A stretch of DNA of 64,000 nt from Stenotrophomonas sp. UBA2629 (GCA_002359895.1 DEOB01000011.1:373203-437202); one strand, 5' to 3'; shown: positions 25,752 to 34,279, counted from the first letter of the stretch. Program-made: numbers and translations. Notes: generated from the letters alone by a model not told the origin.

Positions 25752-26771
25752 GTGATCCACGCCATCAAGTCGCGCGCCGCCGTTGCCATCCTCGCTGCGT
25801 CGTCCGTGTTTGCCGCCAACGCCGCTGACGTTACCGGCGCCGGCGCGTCCTTCATTTACCCGGTCATGTCCAAATGGTCGGCGGACTACAACACCGCCAC
25901 CGGCAAGAAGGTGAACTACCAGTCCATCGGCTCGGGCGGCGGCATTGCCCAGATCAAGGCCAATACCGTGGACTTCGGCTCCTCCGATGCGCCGTTGCGC
26001 CCGGAAGAACTGTCCGCTTCGGGCCTGGTGCAGTTTCCGTCGGTCATCGGCGGCGTGGTACCGGTGCTCAACGTGGCAGGCGTGGAAGCCGGTGCGATGA
26101 AGCTCGACGGCCCGACCCTGGCCAACATCTTCCTGGGCAAGATCACCAAGTGGAATGACCCGGCCATCGTCGCGCTCAACGCCGGCCTGGCACTGCCGGA
26201 CACCAAGATCACCGTCGTGCACCGCTCCGACGGTTCGGGCACCACCTTCAACTTCGTCAACTACCTGTCCAAGGTCAACAACGACTGGAAGACCAGCGTG
26301 GGCGAAGGCACCAGCGTCCAGTGGCCGGTGGGCATCGGCGGCAAGGGCAACGAAGGCGTAGCCGCTTACGTCAAGCAGATCAGGGGCTCGATCGGCTATG
26401 TCGAGTTCTCCTACGCACTGCAGAACCGCCTGACCTTCTCGCGCATGAAGAACGCCGCCGGCACCTTCGTGCAGCCGCGTGACGAGAGCTTCTCGGCCGC
26501 TGCCGCCAGCGCCGATTGGGCCAATGCACGCGACTTCTACCTGGTGATGACCAACGCCCCGGGTGAGCAGGCATGGCCGATCACCGCCACCAACTTCATC
26601 CTGATGCGCAAGCAGCCCAAGACCGCCGAAGGTGCCAAGTCCACGCTTGAGTACTTCCGCTGGATCTACGCCAATGGCGATGCGCAGGCGCGTCAGCTGG
26701 ATTACGTGCCGCTGCCCGATCCGTTGGTCCGCCAGATCGAGACCTACTGGCAGCAGAACCTGGCTTACTAA
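25752..26771 (+). CDS. pstS: Phosphate ABC transporter substrate-binding protein PstS (periplasmic form)
   Basis: 339 residues from GTG 25752, preceded by AGGAG with 6-nt spacing; the longer open frame upstream runs into the PhoB boxes. A cleavable Sec signal ends VFAANAAD. The mature protein is a PstS phosphate-binding fold: GAGASFIYPVMSKW, YQSIGSGGGIAQIK, VDFGSSDAPL and HRSDGSGTTFNF carry the residues that coordinate phosphate. It captures phosphate in the periplasm for PstCAB. A strong terminator follows, so it forms a separate transcript from the second pstS. In related Xanthomonas loci this position is annotated phoX/pstS. Confidence 0.95.
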   Translation: MIHAIKSRAAVAILAASSVFAANAADVTGAGASFIYPVMSKWSADYNTATGKKVNYQSIGSGGGIAQIKANTVDFGSSDAPLRPEELSASGLVQFPSVIGGVVPVLNVAGVEAGAMKLDGPTLANIFLGKITKWNDPAIVALNAGLALPDTKITVVHRSDGSGTTFNFVNYLSKVNNDWKTSVGEGTSVQWPVGIGGKGNEGVAAYVKQIRGSIGYVEFSYALQNRLTFSRMKNAAGTFVQPRDESFSAAAASADWANARDFYLVMTNAPGEQAWPITATNFILMRKQPKTAEGAKSTLEYFRWIYANGDAQARQLDYVPLPDPLVRQIETYWQQNLAY

Positions 26772-26804
26772 GCCGCGCTCGCTCTCTCCACCTCGTCTTG
26801 ATTG

Positions 26805-26835
26805 GGCGCGGATCACACGATCCGCGCCTTTTTTT
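26805..26835 (+). terminator. Intrinsic terminator after pstS-1
   Basis: Perfect 10-bp stem GGCGCGGATC / GATCCGCGCC, ACAC loop, then seven T. It separates the first pstS transcript from the second. Confidence 0.92.
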
Positions 26836-26981
26836 GTAGAGACAGCTGTTTCAGCGGCGCCGCCCGCTGTCATGCGAGAGATGACGCCAGCCCTCCCCAC
26901 ACCCGCCTTCGTGACCATTTCCGGCAATCCGCGAACAACCTAAGTCACTGCTTTTACAGCGGTTTCGAGATTTCTTTTGCA

Positions 26982-27010
26982 ATGTAATCAGGCTGTAACA
27001 AAAACATCAT
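26982..27010 (+). promoter_or_regulatory. PhoB box upstream of pstS-2
   Basis: Half-sites ATGTAAT (26982), CTGTAAC (26993) and ACATCAT (27004) at 11-bp steps with 4-bp spacers (CAGG, AAAA), ending 53 nt before the ATG of the second pstS. Confidence 0.78.
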
Positions 27011-27063
27011 TTCATAGCGCCATCCGCTGGCACGGCCAGCAATTCCCCGCTATGGAGTGACCC

Positions 27064-28152
27064 ATGAAGTTGCACACGACCGGTCTTGCCGCCCTTTCGC
27101 TGGCCATTGCCCTGGGCCTGTCGGCCTGCGGCGGCGCCGGCAACCAAGCTGCTTCCACCCCGGAAAATGCCGCTGCCGGTGCACCGGCCGCCGGTGACAA
27201 GCTGACCGCCGAAATCTCCGGTGCCGGCGCGTCCTTCATCTTCCCGCTGGTTTCCAAGTGGTCGGCCGACTACAACGCCGCAACCGGCGCCAAGATCAAC
27301 TACCAGTCCATCGGTTCGGGCGGCGGCATTGCCCAGATCAAGGCAGGCACCGTGGACTTTGGTTCCTCGGACAAGCCGCTCTCCACCGAAGAACTGGCGC
27401 AGGCTGGCCTGGGCCAGTTCCCGTCGGCCATCGGCGGCGTGGTGCCGGTGGTGAACATCGAAGGCCTGCAGCCGGGTCAGCTGCGTCTGAGCGGCACCCT
27501 GCTGGCGGACATCTTCCTGGGCAAGATCAAGCAGTGGAATGACAAGGCCATCGCCGACGCCAACCCGGGCGTGGCGCTGCCCGATGCCAAGATCACCCTG
27601 GTGCACCGCTCCGACGGTTCGGGCACCACCTTCAACTTCTCCAACTACCTGTCCAAGGTGAGTGGCGAGTGGAAGGACAAGGTCGGCGAAGGCACCTCCG
27701 TGCAGTGGCCGGACGGTGTGGGCGGCAAGGGCAACGAAGGCGTGGCCTCGTACGTGCAGCAGATCAAGGGTTCGATCGGCTACGTCGAGCTGGCCTACGC
27801 ACTGCAGAACAACATGCCGTATGCCTCCATGCAGAACGCCGCCGGCAGCTGGGTGCAGCCGACCGCTGAAACCTTTGCCGCCGCCGCTGCCAGCGCAGAC
27901 TGGGCCAACGCCAAGGACTTCAACCTGGTCATCACCAACGCCCCGGGCGCCAACGCGTGGCCGATCACCGCCACCAACTTCATGCTGATGCACAAGCAGC
28001 CGAAGGACGCCAAGCGCAGCGCCGACACCCTTGCCTTCTTCAAGTGGGCTTTCGAGAACGGCCAGACGCAGGCCAACGAACTGCACTACGTGCCGCTGCC
28101 GGCCGAGCTGGTCACGCAGATCGAAGGCTATTGGGCTGCTGAGTTCAAGTGA
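27064..28152 (+). CDS. pstS: Phosphate-binding lipoprotein PstS (second copy)
   Basis: 362 residues, GGAG upstream of the ATG. Unlike the first copy it has a lipoprotein signal (LSAC, Cys22) and an Ala/Pro-rich spacer before the binding domain. Core motifs match copy 1 nearly residue for residue (GAGASFIFPLVSKW, YQSIGSGGGIAQIK, VDFGSSDKPL, HRSDGSGTTFNF). The membrane-anchored form may hand phosphate directly to PstCA, while the soluble form scavenges; this division is inference. It has its own PhoB box and a terminator after it, with pstC beginning 336 nt later. Confidence 0.95.
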   Translation: MKLHTTGLAALSLAIALGLSACGGAGNQAASTPENAAAGAPAAGDKLTAEISGAGASFIFPLVSKWSADYNAATGAKINYQSIGSGGGIAQIKAGTVDFGSSDKPLSTEELAQAGLGQFPSAIGGVVPVVNIEGLQPGQLRLSGTLLADIFLGKIKQWNDKAIADANPGVALPDAKITLVHRSDGSGTTFNFSNYLSKVSGEWKDKVGEGTSVQWPDGVGGKGNEGVASYVQQIKGSIGYVELAYALQNNMPYASMQNAAGSWVQPTAETFAAAAASADWANAKDFNLVITNAPGANAWPITATNFMLMHKQPKDAKRSADTLAFFKWAFENGQTQANELHYVPLPAELVTQIEGYWAAEFK

Positions 28153-28488
28153 TGCAATGACGCGGATGCGCCCGCTGGCGCATCCGCCTTTGTCATTGCG
28201 TTCCACCCGCGCTGCAGGGGTCGTCCTTGCCTTTGATGTTGCTGCTGCTTCTTGACTCAAAAGCAAGCGAAGAAGCAATAGCAAAAAATAAAAGCAAGAG
28301 CGATTCCCGCCTTCGTGGCAATGACGGATTCACTTGTATCTGAGCTCTGAAACTCCCCGCTCTGGCGGGAAGCGATTTTCCAACGGGCCCATGTCCTCCA
28401 TGACAAATGTCCGGCCATGTCGATTCCTCCCCATGACACCTGTCCTGGGTCTGAAACACCGCCTCCCCCTTGGGCCAACGCCGCTGCC
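28153..28488 (+). other. 336-bp gap between pstS-2 and pstC
   Basis: It begins with a hairpin at 28162-28187 (GCGGATGCGCC / GGCGCATCCGC, loop CGCT, followed by CTTT) that probably ends or attenuates the pstS-2 transcript. A REP-like fragment (CGATTCCCGCCTTCG...AATGACGG) lies at about 28301-28327. No gene or clear PhoB box is visible, so the pstC operon may be reached by read-through or by an unrecognised promoter. Confidence 0.55.
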
Positions 28489-29457
28489 ATGAATGCCATT
28501 GCGCCGTCTCTCGCTTCGCCCAGCTCGCGTGATCTACGCGACGCCCGCAACGACCGGCTGTTCCGCTGGTTTCTGATCGCCACGGTGATCTTCGTGCTGG
28601 TTGCCTTGGCCAGTGCCGCGCTCTCCATGCTGTGGGGTGGCCGCCATGCTCTGCAGGAGCAGGGCCTGAGCTTCTTCTATTCCTCCGACTGGAATCCGGT
28701 CGAGAACAAATTTGGTGCGTTGGCCCCGATCTACGGCACCATCGTCACCGCGTTGATCGCCATGTTGATCGCAGTACCGGTCAGCTTCGGTATTGCCTTC
28801 TTCCTTACCGAGGTCGCACCGCGCTGGCTGCGTGGCCCCATTGGTACCGCAATCGAACTGCTGGCAGGCATTCCGTCAATCATCTACGGCATGTGGGGCC
28901 TGTTCGTGCTGGTGCCGGTGATGACCGAATACGTCACGCCGTTCCTCAATGAAACACTCGGCCAACTGCCGGTCATCGGTGTTGTTTTCCAGGGCCCGCC
29001 ACTCGGCATCGGCATGCTGACCGCCGGCTTCGTGCTGGCGATCATGGTCATCCCGTTCATCTCCTCGGTGATGCGTGAGGTGTTCCTCACCGTGCCCACC
29101 CGCCTGAAGGAATCGGCCTACGCGCTGGGTTCAACCAAATGGGAAGTGAGCTGGGACATCGTGCTGCCCTACACCCGCTCGGCCGTCATCGGCGGCGTGT
29201 TCCTGGGCCTGGGCCGCGCACTGGGTGAAACCATGGCGGTGGCCTTCGTGATCGGCAACAGCGTGCGCTTGACGCCGTCGCTGCTGGAGCCCGGCACCAC
29301 CATTGCCGCGTTGATCGCCAACGATTTCGGCGAGGCCACCGAAACCTACCGCTCGGCACTGCTGCTGCTCGGCTTCGTGCTGTTCATCGTCACCTTCGTG
29401 GTACTGGCCATCGCCCGCCTGATGCTGATGCGTCTGGCCCGCAAGGAGGGCAACTGA
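28489..29457 (+). CDS. pstC: Phosphate ABC transporter permease PstC
   Basis: 322 residues from ATG 28489; a longer frame from 28417 has no better ribosome site. Six transmembrane segments are visible, starting about residue 27. The cytoplasmic coupling loop has the PstC EAA-like pattern (TRLKESAYALGSTKWEVSWDIVLPY) and the GLGRALGETMAVAFV motif. It forms the inner-membrane channel with PstA. The last base of its stop codon is the first base of the pstA ATG. Confidence 0.95.
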   Translation: MNAIAPSLASPSSRDLRDARNDRLFRWFLIATVIFVLVALASAALSMLWGGRHALQEQGLSFFYSSDWNPVENKFGALAPIYGTIVTALIAMLIAVPVSFGIAFFLTEVAPRWLRGPIGTAIELLAGIPSIIYGMWGLFVLVPVMTEYVTPFLNETLGQLPVIGVVFQGPPLGIGMLTAGFVLAIMVIPFISSVMREVFLTVPTRLKESAYALGSTKWEVSWDIVLPYTRSAVIGGVFLGLGRALGETMAVAFVIGNSVRLTPSLLEPGTTIAALIANDFGEATETYRSALLLLGFVLFIVTFVVLAIARLMLMRLARKEGN

Positions 29458-30332
29458 TGTCAACCGCCTCGATGAAATCCACCCAGTCGCTGTATCTGCG
29501 TCGCCGCATCGTCAACATCGTTGCGTTGACGATGGGTTGCGCCACGGCGCTGTTCGGCTTGATCTTCCTCGGCTGGATTCTGTGGACGCTGCTGTCCAAG
29601 GGCCTGCCGGGCATCAACCTCAATCTCTTCACCAAGATGACACCGCCACCGATGCAGGAAGGCGGCCTGCTCAACGCCTTCTTCGGCAGCGCGGTGATGT
29701 GCGCCCTGGCCATCGCCATCGGCACGCCGCTGGGCGTGGCCGCCGGCACCTGGCTGGCCGAGTACGGCAATGCACGCAAGGCCGGCACGGTGGTGCGCTT
29801 CGTCAATGACATCCTGCTGTCAGCCCCGTCGATCGTGCTGGGCCTGTTCGTCTACACGCTGTATGTGATGCAGACCGGCGGCCAGTTCTCCGCGTTTGCC
29901 GGTGCGTTGTCGCTGGCCTTCATCGTGCTGCCGGTGGTGATCCGCACCACCGACGAAATGCTGCGACTGGTGCCGGTGCAGATGCGCGAAGCCGCATTGG
30001 CACTGGGTGTGCCGCAGTGGAAGGTCATCATGCAGGTGCTGTACCGCAGTGCCATGGCCGGCATCGTCACCGGCATCCTGCTGGCGTTGGCCCGCATCTC
30101 CGGCGAGACCGCGCCGCTGCTGTTCACCGCCTTCGGCAACCAGTACTGGAACAGCAATGTGTTCCAACCGATGGCTTCGGTGCCGGTGGTGATGAACCAG
30201 TTCGCCGGCAGCCCCTACGAATCGTGGCAGGTACTGGCTTGGGCCGGCGCACTCGTGCTGACCGTGTTCGTGCTGCTGGTAAGCCTCTCCGCGCGCGGCC
30301 TGCTGCTGCGCAACCGAATCTCAAACGACTGA
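29457..30332 (+). CDS. pstA: Phosphate ABC transporter permease PstA
   Basis: 291 residues, six membrane helices. The coupling helix reads REAALALGVPQWKVIMQVLYRSA, followed by LALARISGETAPLLFT, the PstA hallmark. Its ATG overlaps the pstC stop by one base (TGATG), with AAGGAGG just upstream, so translation is coupled. It partners PstC in the membrane and is energised by PstB. Confidence 0.95.
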   Translation: MSTASMKSTQSLYLRRRIVNIVALTMGCATALFGLIFLGWILWTLLSKGLPGINLNLFTKMTPPPMQEGGLLNAFFGSAVMCALAIAIGTPLGVAAGTWLAEYGNARKAGTVVRFVNDILLSAPSIVLGLFVYTLYVMQTGGQFSAFAGALSLAFIVLPVVIRTTDEMLRLVPVQMREAALALGVPQWKVIMQVLYRSAMAGIVTGILLALARISGETAPLLFTAFGNQYWNSNVFQPMASVPVVMNQFAGSPYESWQVLAWAGALVLTVFVLLVSLSARGLLLRNRISND

Positions 30333-30336
30333 TCCC

Positions 30337-31179
30337 ATGGACCATGCCATGAACGACCTCACCAACGCCGTGCCGATGCAGCGCATCAATGTGCCCACCT
30401 CGCAGCAGGGGCTGCTGGCACCGGCGCCGGTCAAACTTGCTGCTCGCGGACTGGACTTCTATTACGACAAGTTCCACGCGCTCAAGAGCATCAACCTGGA
30501 AATTCCGGAAAAGCGCGTGACCGCGCTGATCGGCCCCTCCGGCTGCGGCAAATCCACGCTGCTGCGCATCTTCAACCGCATCTATGCGCTGTACCCGAAG
30601 CTGGAAGCGCGCGGCGAAGTGATCCTGGACGGCGAGAACATTTTGTCGCCCAAGTATCCGATGAACCGCCTGCGCTCCAAGGTGGGCATGGTGTTCCAGA
30701 AGCCGGTGCCGTTCCCGATGACCATCTTCGAGAACGTGGCCTATGGCATCCGTCACCACGAAAAACTGTCCAAGGCCGAGATGATCGTGCGTGTGGAACA
30801 GGCGCTGCGTCAGGGCGCGCTGTGGGACGAGGTCAAGGACAAGCTCAACCAGAGCGCGCTGGGTCTGTCCGGTGGTCAACAGCAGCGTCTGTGCATTGCC
30901 CGCGCGGTGGCCCTGCGCCCGGACGTGCTGCTGCTGGACGAGCCGACCTCGGCGCTGGATCCCATCTCCACCAGCCGCATCGAGCAGTTGATCGAAGAGC
31001 TGAAGAACGACTACACCATCGCCATCGTCACCCACAACATGCAGCAGGCTGCGCGTGTTTCGGACTACACCGCCTTCATGTACCTGGGCGACCTGATCGA
31101 ACACGACCGCACTGAAGTGATCTTCTCCAATCCGTCCAAGCAGCAGACCGAGGACTACATCACCGGCCGCTTCGGCTGA
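30337..31179 (+). CDS. pstB: Phosphate ABC transporter ATPase PstB
   Basis: 280 residues. Walker A GPSGCGKST, the Q-loop VFQKPVPFPM typical of PstB, the ABC signature LSGGQQQRLCIARA and Walker B VLLLDEPTSALD are all present. It hydrolyses ATP to drive phosphate import. A second in-frame ATG at 30349 is an alternative start. It starts 4 nt after pstA; phoU follows 84 nt later. PstB and PhoU together normally signal phosphate status to PhoR. Confidence 0.96.
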   Translation: MDHAMNDLTNAVPMQRINVPTSQQGLLAPAPVKLAARGLDFYYDKFHALKSINLEIPEKRVTALIGPSGCGKSTLLRIFNRIYALYPKLEARGEVILDGENILSPKYPMNRLRSKVGMVFQKPVPFPMTIFENVAYGIRHHEKLSKAEMIVRVEQALRQGALWDEVKDKLNQSALGLSGGQQQRLCIARAVALRPDVLLLDEPTSALDPISTSRIEQLIEELKNDYTIAIVTHNMQQAARVSDYTAFMYLGDLIEHDRTEVIFSNPSKQQTEDYITGRFG

Positions 31180-31263
31180 TACGTGATGCGGGAAAGCGCG
31201 CACAACGCGCCTCCCGGTTCGGCTTCGAGTCCCGTTTCCACCCCACCTTCCAGTGAGCTTTCC

Positions 31264-31971
31264 ATGAATCTCCCCAACGACCACATCGTCAAGAGCTACG
31301 ACGAAGAGCAGCAGCGTCTGGTGGCCGAAATCCTGCGCATGGGTGAGATGTCCGTCGCCCAGCTTGAAGCGGCGCTGGATGTGATCGAACGCCGCGACGA
31401 AAAAGCAGCGCAGCGCATCATCGCCAACGACGATGCCATCGACCAGCTTGAGCAGCAGATCAGCCATGACGTGATGCGACTGGCGCTGCGGGGGCCGATG
31501 GCCCGCGACCTGCGCGAGATCCTTGCCGGCCTGCGTATTCCCGCCGACATCGAACGCATTGGTGACTACGCTGCCAACGTCGCCAAGCGCTCCATCGCCC
31601 TGGCAACGGTGCCACCGCTGCCGCAGATCCAGGGCGTGCGCGCGCTGGGCCGGCTGGCCGCCATCCAGGTGCGTGCGGCAATGGATGCGTACCGCAACAA
31701 CGATGTGGAAGCCGCGCTCAAACTGCGTCAGGACGACGCCCGCCTGGACGCGCAGTACACCGCGCTGTTCCGCGAGCTGCTCACCTACATGATGGAAGAC
31801 CCGCGCAACATCACCCCGTGCACGCACCTGCTGTTCATGGCCAAGAACCTTGAGCGCATCGGCGACCACGCCACCAACATCGCCGAGAACGTCTGGTTCC
31901 TGGTCAAGGGTGAAGAGGCGCTGCCGCCGCGCGAAAAGCGCGATGAAACCAGCAGCCTGGATCACACCTGA
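31264..31971 (+). CDS. phoU: Phosphate-signalling regulator PhoU
   Basis: 235 residues from ATG 31264. Two PhoU helical repeats are visible, each with the metal-binding signature: RIPADIERIGDYAANVAKRS and MAKNLERIGDHATNIAENV (E-x-x-R-x-x-D-x-x-x-N pattern). It represses the Pho response when phosphate is plentiful by acting between PstSCAB and the PhoR kinase. It is the last gene of the pst operon; phoB/phoR are not in the window. Confidence 0.95.
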   Translation: MNLPNDHIVKSYDEEQQRLVAEILRMGEMSVAQLEAALDVIERRDEKAAQRIIANDDAIDQLEQQISHDVMRLALRGPMARDLREILAGLRIPADIERIGDYAANVAKRSIALATVPPLPQIQGVRALGRLAAIQVRAAMDAYRNNDVEAALKLRQDDARLDAQYTALFRELLTYMMEDPRNITPCTHLLFMAKNLERIGDHATNIAENVWFLVKGEEALPPREKRDETSSLDHT

Positions 31972-32017
31972 GCCGCACCATCGCGTTGGATGTCCCGCAC
32001 TTCAGAACACCACCTGA

Positions 32018-32038
32018 CAGGCCCGCAAGGGCCTGTTT
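32018..32038 (+). terminator. Hairpin after phoU
   Basis: CAGGCCC / GGGCCTG stem, GCAA loop, followed by TTTAGG, 46 nt after the phoU stop. It probably separates the pst operon from the RiPP operon. Confidence 0.6.
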
Positions 32039-32173
32039 AGGTTCCTGCCTGGGCAAGGTTCCCGCGCTGACATACGGCGCACGGCCTGCCCGTTGCTGCA
32101 TGTACATCTTTCAACCCACTTGCTTGCTAAGCTCCGGTCTCCCCCCGGCCCCTTCCGCACCGGAGACACCCGC

Positions 32174-32527
32174 ATGCACAGCATCCGCAAGCCCGTTTCG
32201 CTCGCCCTCGGCGCCGCCCTGATCGGTGGTTTGGCCGCCCCCGCCTTCGCAATGACCGACCTCGCCCAAGGCTACGCACTGGGTGCCAGCGCACAGACAC
32301 CGCCGACCACCGAGACTCCCGCCCGCACCGACGCCACACAGACCACTGCCGCCGACGCCAAGCAGAAGGCCGAGGGCAAATGTGGCGAAGGCAAGTGCGG
32401 TGGCGAACACAAGGACGCGCCGGCCCGCACCGACGATGCCAAGGCCGCTGACAGCAAGGCCAGCGACGCCAGCAAATCCCACGCCGAAGGCAAATGCGGC
32501 GAGGGCAAGTGTGGCGGCAACCACTGA
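32174..32527 (+). CDS. hvfA: Exported RiPP precursor with two EGKCGEGKCG blocks (HvfA/bufferin-like)
   Basis: 117 residues. A Sec signal peptide (1-26, ending APAFA) is followed by MTDLAQGYALG, the conserved segment after the signal in this family. A low-complexity Thr/Ala/Lys/Asp-rich region carries two cysteine blocks, EGKCGEGKCG at 67-76 and again at 105-114 (Cys70, 75, 108, 113; the only cysteines). In HvfA of Haemophilus and in bufferins, such cysteines are converted by a DUF692 enzyme to copper-binding oxazolone/thioamide- or thiooxazole-type groups. The two genes that follow are exactly that enzyme and its partner. The ATG at 32174 has GGAGA upstream. Copper buffering in the periplasm is the expected role, not shown here. 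Confidence 0.88.
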   Translation: MHSIRKPVSLALGAALIGGLAAPAFAMTDLAQGYALGASAQTPPTTETPARTDATQTTAADAKQKAEGKCGEGKCGGEHKDAPARTDDAKAADSKASDASKSHAEGKCGEGKCGGNH

Positions 32528-33398
32528 CACCACTGACACCACTGACCGCAGCCTGCGCCTGCCTGCACCGGCAAGCGCAGGCCTCGGTCTTCGCCGCTCG
32601 TTGTTGAGCGCGCTGCGGTCGGCAGAGACGGGCGCGTTTGATTTCCTCGAATGCGCACCAGACAACTGGTTGGGCGTCGGCGGCACGCTGGGCGACGCGC
32701 TTCAGGAGCTGTCGCAGCGCCATCCCCTCACCTGCCATGGCCTGTCGTTGTCATTGGGCGGTCCGGCGCCGCTGGATGTGGAGTTTCTCCAGCGCATCCG
32801 TCACTTCCTCGACCACCATCGCGTTGCGCTGTACAGCGAGCACCTGAGCTGGTGCAGCGACGATGGTCATCTTTACGAACTGCTGCCGCTGCCCTTCACC
32901 GAGGAAGCCGTGCATCACGTGGCCGCACGCATCCGCCAGACGCAGGACATTCTTGGACGGCGCATCGCCGTGGAAAACGCCTCGTACTACGCCGTACCTG
33001 CCGCTGATATGGACGAGGCAACGTTCATCAATGCGGTGCTGGAAGAAGCCGATTGCGACCTGCTGCTGGACATCAACAATGTTCATGTCAACGCCATCAA
33101 TCACCGCTACGACGCCCTTGCGTTCCTTGCCAGGTTGCCTTCAACGCGCATTGCCAGTTATCACATCGCCGGCCATCACGATGAAGCCGATGACCTGAAG
33201 ATCGACACCCACGGCATGCCGGTCAAAGAAGATGTCTGGTCGCTGTTGGCCACCGCGCATACGTTGCATGGCGTGCGTCCCACGCTGCTGGAACGTGATT
33301 TCAATTTCCCGCCATTGAGCGAGTTGCTGGAAGAAATCGCACGCATTCGTGCACTGCAGCAGGCAGCTGATGGACGCAAGGCGCGTGCACATGGCTGA
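32511..33398 (+). CDS. hvfB: DUF692 multinuclear iron oxidative enzyme (MNIO), RiPP-modifying
   Basis: TIM-barrel MNIO family (MbnB, TglH, HvfB). Metal ligands of the family are visible: His76 (TCHGLS), Glu110/His111 (SEHLSW), Glu155/Asn156 (ENASYY), Asp187, Asn189 and His192 (DINNVHVN), His218 and His222 (YHIAGH), Asp232 and His234 (IDTHG), and Glu261 (LERDFN). It oxidises cysteines of the precursor using a multi-iron centre and O2. No ATG precedes the conserved LGLRRS region. The best start is GTG 32511, six nt after a GAGG inside the final core block of the precursor gene, giving 295 residues and a 17-nt overlap. A CTG start near 32560 is the alternative. DUF2063 overlaps its end. Confidence 0.88.
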   Translation: MAATTDTTDTTDRSLRLPAPASAGLGLRRSLLSALRSAETGAFDFLECAPDNWLGVGGTLGDALQELSQRHPLTCHGLSLSLGGPAPLDVEFLQRIRHFLDHHRVALYSEHLSWCSDDGHLYELLPLPFTEEAVHHVAARIRQTQDILGRRIAVENASYYAVPAADMDEATFINAVLEEADCDLLLDINNVHVNAINHRYDALAFLARLPSTRIASYHIAGHHDEADDLKIDTHGMPVKEDVWSLLATAHTLHGVRPTLLERDFNFPPLSELLEEIARIRALQQAADGRKARAHG

Positions 33399-34143
33399 AA
33401 ACCTGCAACAGCTGCAGATGCGTTTTGCCGCACACCTGCGCGACCCTGCGCAACACGCCGCGCCCGGCCACATCCCCGATGCGCGTATGCAGGTGTATCG
33501 CGAACTGTATTTCAACAACATCCAAAGCCTGCTGGCCGCCAACTTTCCGGTGATCAAGCGCACGCTGGGCGACGCGCGTTGGCTGCCACGGGTGCGTGCA
33601 TTCTGCCGCGACCACCGCGCGCATACGCCGTTGTTCACCGAGATAGGCCAGGAGTTCATCCACTTTCTGGATGCCGCGCCAGACGATGCCGGCACGCCTT
33701 GGCTGTTGGAGCTTGCCCATTACGAATGGATGGAGCTGGCACTGCAGATCAGTGACACGCCGCTGCCGGCACATGATCCTCACGGCGACGTTGTCGATGG
33801 CACACCGCTTTGCTCACCCTGGTGCCGCGCACTGGCCTACCAGTGGCCGGTGCACCGCATCGGCCCGGACCACCAACCCTCGCAGATGCCACCGCAACCT
33901 ACCCTGTTGCTTGCACGGAGGATGGCCGATGGCAGCATCGCCTTCTCCGAGCTGTCACCGTTGCTGTACCGGTTGCTAGAACGGCTGGAACAGGAGCCGG
34001 CGCTGAGCGGACGCCAGCAGTTGCAGGCATTGGCTGCCGAGGCCGGCGCATTGCCCGATGAAGAATTCATCACCAACGGTGCGTTGATGTTGCGCCAACT
34101 GCGTGAGCGGGGCTGCCTGCTAGGCACGACGCCCGGCCCATAG
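33391..34143 (+). CDS. hvfC: DUF2063 partner protein of the MNIO enzyme
   Basis: 250 residues from ATG 33391, overlapping the DUF692 gene by 8 nt. The N-terminal DUF2063 domain (about 1-95: LQMRFAAHLRD, RMQVYRELYFNNIQSLLAANFPVIKRTLGD) is the usual partner, named a putative DNA-binding domain but in these pathways a precursor-recognition subunit that complexes with the DUF692 enzyme. The C-terminal half (HYEWMELAL, then a winged-helix-like end LLYRLLERLEQ...TNGALMLRQLRERG) is also typical. The tight overlap indicates a stoichiometric complex. No exporter or regulator follows; the next gene is RNase T. Confidence 0.87.
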   Translation: MAENLQQLQMRFAAHLRDPAQHAAPGHIPDARMQVYRELYFNNIQSLLAANFPVIKRTLGDARWLPRVRAFCRDHRAHTPLFTEIGQEFIHFLDAAPDDAGTPWLLELAHYEWMELALQISDTPLPAHDPHGDVVDGTPLCSPWCRALAYQWPVHRIGPDHQPSQMPPQPTLLLARRMADGSIAFSELSPLLYRLLERLEQEPALSGRQQLQALAAEAGALPDEEFITNGALMLRQLRERGCLLGTTPGP

Positions 34144-34279
34144 GGCCACGCAGACTCCAGCCAGGGCCCGCCCGCGCCGCGTCAATCCACACCCCCTTAG
34201 CCGTTACGCGGAGGAAGGAGCAAGCCGGCCAGCACTGCAGCCGACGCGACCGCTTGACCCGCTCTGCTACCCTATTGCG

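Noticed and set aside
25698..26927. 409-codon open frame opposite pstS-1
   Set aside because: Shadow; a second frame of the same kind lies opposite pstS-2, as expected for near-identical genes.
28390..28445. TGTCAT-like elements before pstC considered as a PhoB box
   Set aside because: They are on the minus strand, not at 11-bp spacing and not followed by further half-sites.
32380..32525. Repeated DNA (GGCAAATGCGGCGAGGGCAAGTG-like) considered as a DNA repeat or CRISPR-like element
   Set aside because: The repeats are in frame and encode the EGKCG motifs of the precursor; there are only two blocks and no spacers.
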